A stretch of 64,000 bases of DNA from Eubacteriales bacterium (GTDB taxonomy: Bacteria; Bacillota; Clostridia; Oscillospirales; Oscillospiraceae): the NCBI GenBank assembly GCA_030531505.1, contig JAUNNH010000004.1:1-64000 (forward strand), read 5' to 3'. The translations under genes were made by a program, and so were the position numbers. Under the pieces are notes generated by a model that worked only from the letters and a program-made list of their open reading frames with translations, did no database searches and was not told the origin of the DNA. Of this stretch, positions 63,278-64,000 are shown piece after piece (the first letter of the stretch is position 1; each line of letters begins with the position of its first letter).

Positions 63278-64000
63278 ATGGAAAATCTGCAAAAGATCGC
63301 CATGCTGATCGACGCGGACAACACGCAGCTGGCCAAGCTCGAGCTGGTGATCCAGGAGCTCAACACGCTCGGCCGCATCGTGGTCAAGCGCGCCTACGGC
63401 AACTGGAAGAAGGACGCGCTCAAGCGCTGGGAGAGCGAAATCAAACGTCTCGCCATCAAGCCCGAGCAGCAGTTCGACTACGTCTCCGGCAAAAACGCGA
63501 CCGACATGGCTCTCGTGATCGACACGATCGAGCTGCTGCACCGCGAGATCTATGACGCCTTCGTCATCGTCGCGAGCGACAGCGACTATACGCCCCTCGC
63601 CATTCATCTGCGCGAGCAGGGTGTGTACGTGGTGGGCGTCGGGGAGAAGAAAACGCCCGAGGCCTTCCGCAAAAGCTGCGACGAGTTCATCTACCTGGAG
63701 AACCTCGGCGTGCCGGCGCCCGTCGCTGCCGCTCCCGCCCCGTCCAAGACCAAAACGGAGCCGAAGTCCGGCAAGGGCAAAAAGACCAGAAAGAGCAAAG
63801 CCGAAGAAGAGGCTGTGGCCAAGGCGGAGGACATCAATGAGATTCACCAGCTGCTGCGCACGGCCTGGGACAAATTCCAGGACGAGGACGGCTACGCCTA
63901 TGTCAGTTCCGCCGGCCAGTTCCTCAAGCGCGCCAAGCCCGATTTCGATGCGCGCACCTACGGCTATTCCAAGCTCTCCGTGCTCATCAGCGCCTTTCCG
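63278..64000 (+). CDS. NYN-domain (PIN-like) nuclease with C-terminal OST-HTH/LOTUS-like domain, cut by the window edge
   Basis: At least 241 residues; the 3' end lies outside. The NYN core opens IAMLIDADNTQLAKLE (first catalytic Asp), has KRAYGNWKK and the acidic pocket GKNATDMALVIDTIELL and VASDSDYTPLA, all Asp residues of the fold being present. A Lys/Pro/Ala linker (~150-190) precedes a LOTUS-like winged helix (INEIHQLLRTAWDKFQDEDGYAYVSSAGQFLKRAKPDFDARTYGYSKLSVLI). Such proteins bind and may cut RNA. AAAGGA precedes the ATG. Confidence 0.9.
   Translation, partial: MENLQKIAMLIDADNTQLAKLELVIQELNTLGRIVVKRAYGNWKKDALKRWESEIKRLAIKPEQQFDYVSGKNATDMALVIDTIELLHREIYDAFVIVASDSDYTPLAIHLREQGVYVVGVGEKKTPEAFRKSCDEFIYLENLGVPAPVAAAPAPSKTKTEPKSGKGKKTRKSKAEEEAVAKAEDINEIHQLLRTAWDKFQDEDGYAYVSSAGQFLKRAKPDFDARTYGYSKLSVLISAFP

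Overview
The window is about 64 kb of GC-rich chromosome from an endospore-forming, Gram-positive clostridial bacterium. A GerA-type germinant receptor operon, the germination protease Gpr, Soj/Spo0J with parS sites, AddAB, RemB/DUF370 and the rpsF-ssb-rpsR operon point to Firmicutes. High GC and the gene order around dnaA suggest an Oscillospiraceae-like lineage; that placement is inference. The window spans the origin of replication. No CRISPR array, prophage, transposase or tRNA gene was seen.

Layout. Positions 1-260 hold two tandem promoters and the leader of an rRNA operon that runs leftward out of the window. A gerA-gerC-gerB operon (327-4070, +) follows. On the minus strand come a parvulin-type foldase (4283-5467) and mfd (5558-9070). 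A DUF5131 protein (9203-10090, +) converges on a minus-strand cluster running from a small membrane protein through rnhA, an ABC exporter and a GNAT to a HAD hydrolase. Next, all on the minus strand and co-directional with replication, is the dnaA-dnaN-S4-recF-remB-gyrB-gyrA block (14226-23001). The dnaA-dnaN gap carries a cluster of DnaA-box variants and is the best oriC candidate. To the right, mscL, serS, parB, parA and gpr are also on the minus strand, hence head-on to a fork leaving that origin. Two parS sites lie between parA and gpr.

From 27.7 to 51 kb is mostly housekeeping: rpsT, a lipid kinase, asnS, a phosphodiester glycosidase-like protein, a GntR-regulated ABC transporter, argS-DUF1934-murI, greA, a 2-hydroxyacid dehydrogenase, tcdA, rpmE, addAB, an aminotransferase, a TlpA-like thioredoxin and rpsF-ssb-rpsR. 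A 460-bp stretch at 34.1-34.6 kb has its own promoter, structured DNA and a 24-bp-stem terminator, and looks like an undescribed small RNA gene. From 51 kb onward are a BlaI/BlaR1-type pair with a double operator, a nucleoside ABC transporter led by a guanine-class riboswitch, xpt, a membrane-anchored Pro/Thr-rich protein, nth, a family M32 carboxypeptidase and a NYN-domain protein cut by the window edge.

Most unusual: (i) two loci (4055-4250 and 13509-13686) where a gene end is duplicated as a 20-31 bp direct repeat around a hairpin-rich insert; (ii) the stand-alone RNA candidate; (iii) a possible CTG start on the DUF5131 gene, which also carries a radical-SAM-like cysteine triad; (iv) a BlaR1-like protein whose sensor region looks unlike a penicillin-binding domain; (v) a GyrA carrying alanine at the quinolone-contact position; (vi) a predicted leaderless mfd transcript. 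Starts were moved inward from the longest reading frame wherever a Shine-Dalgarno sequence or family alignment favoured it.
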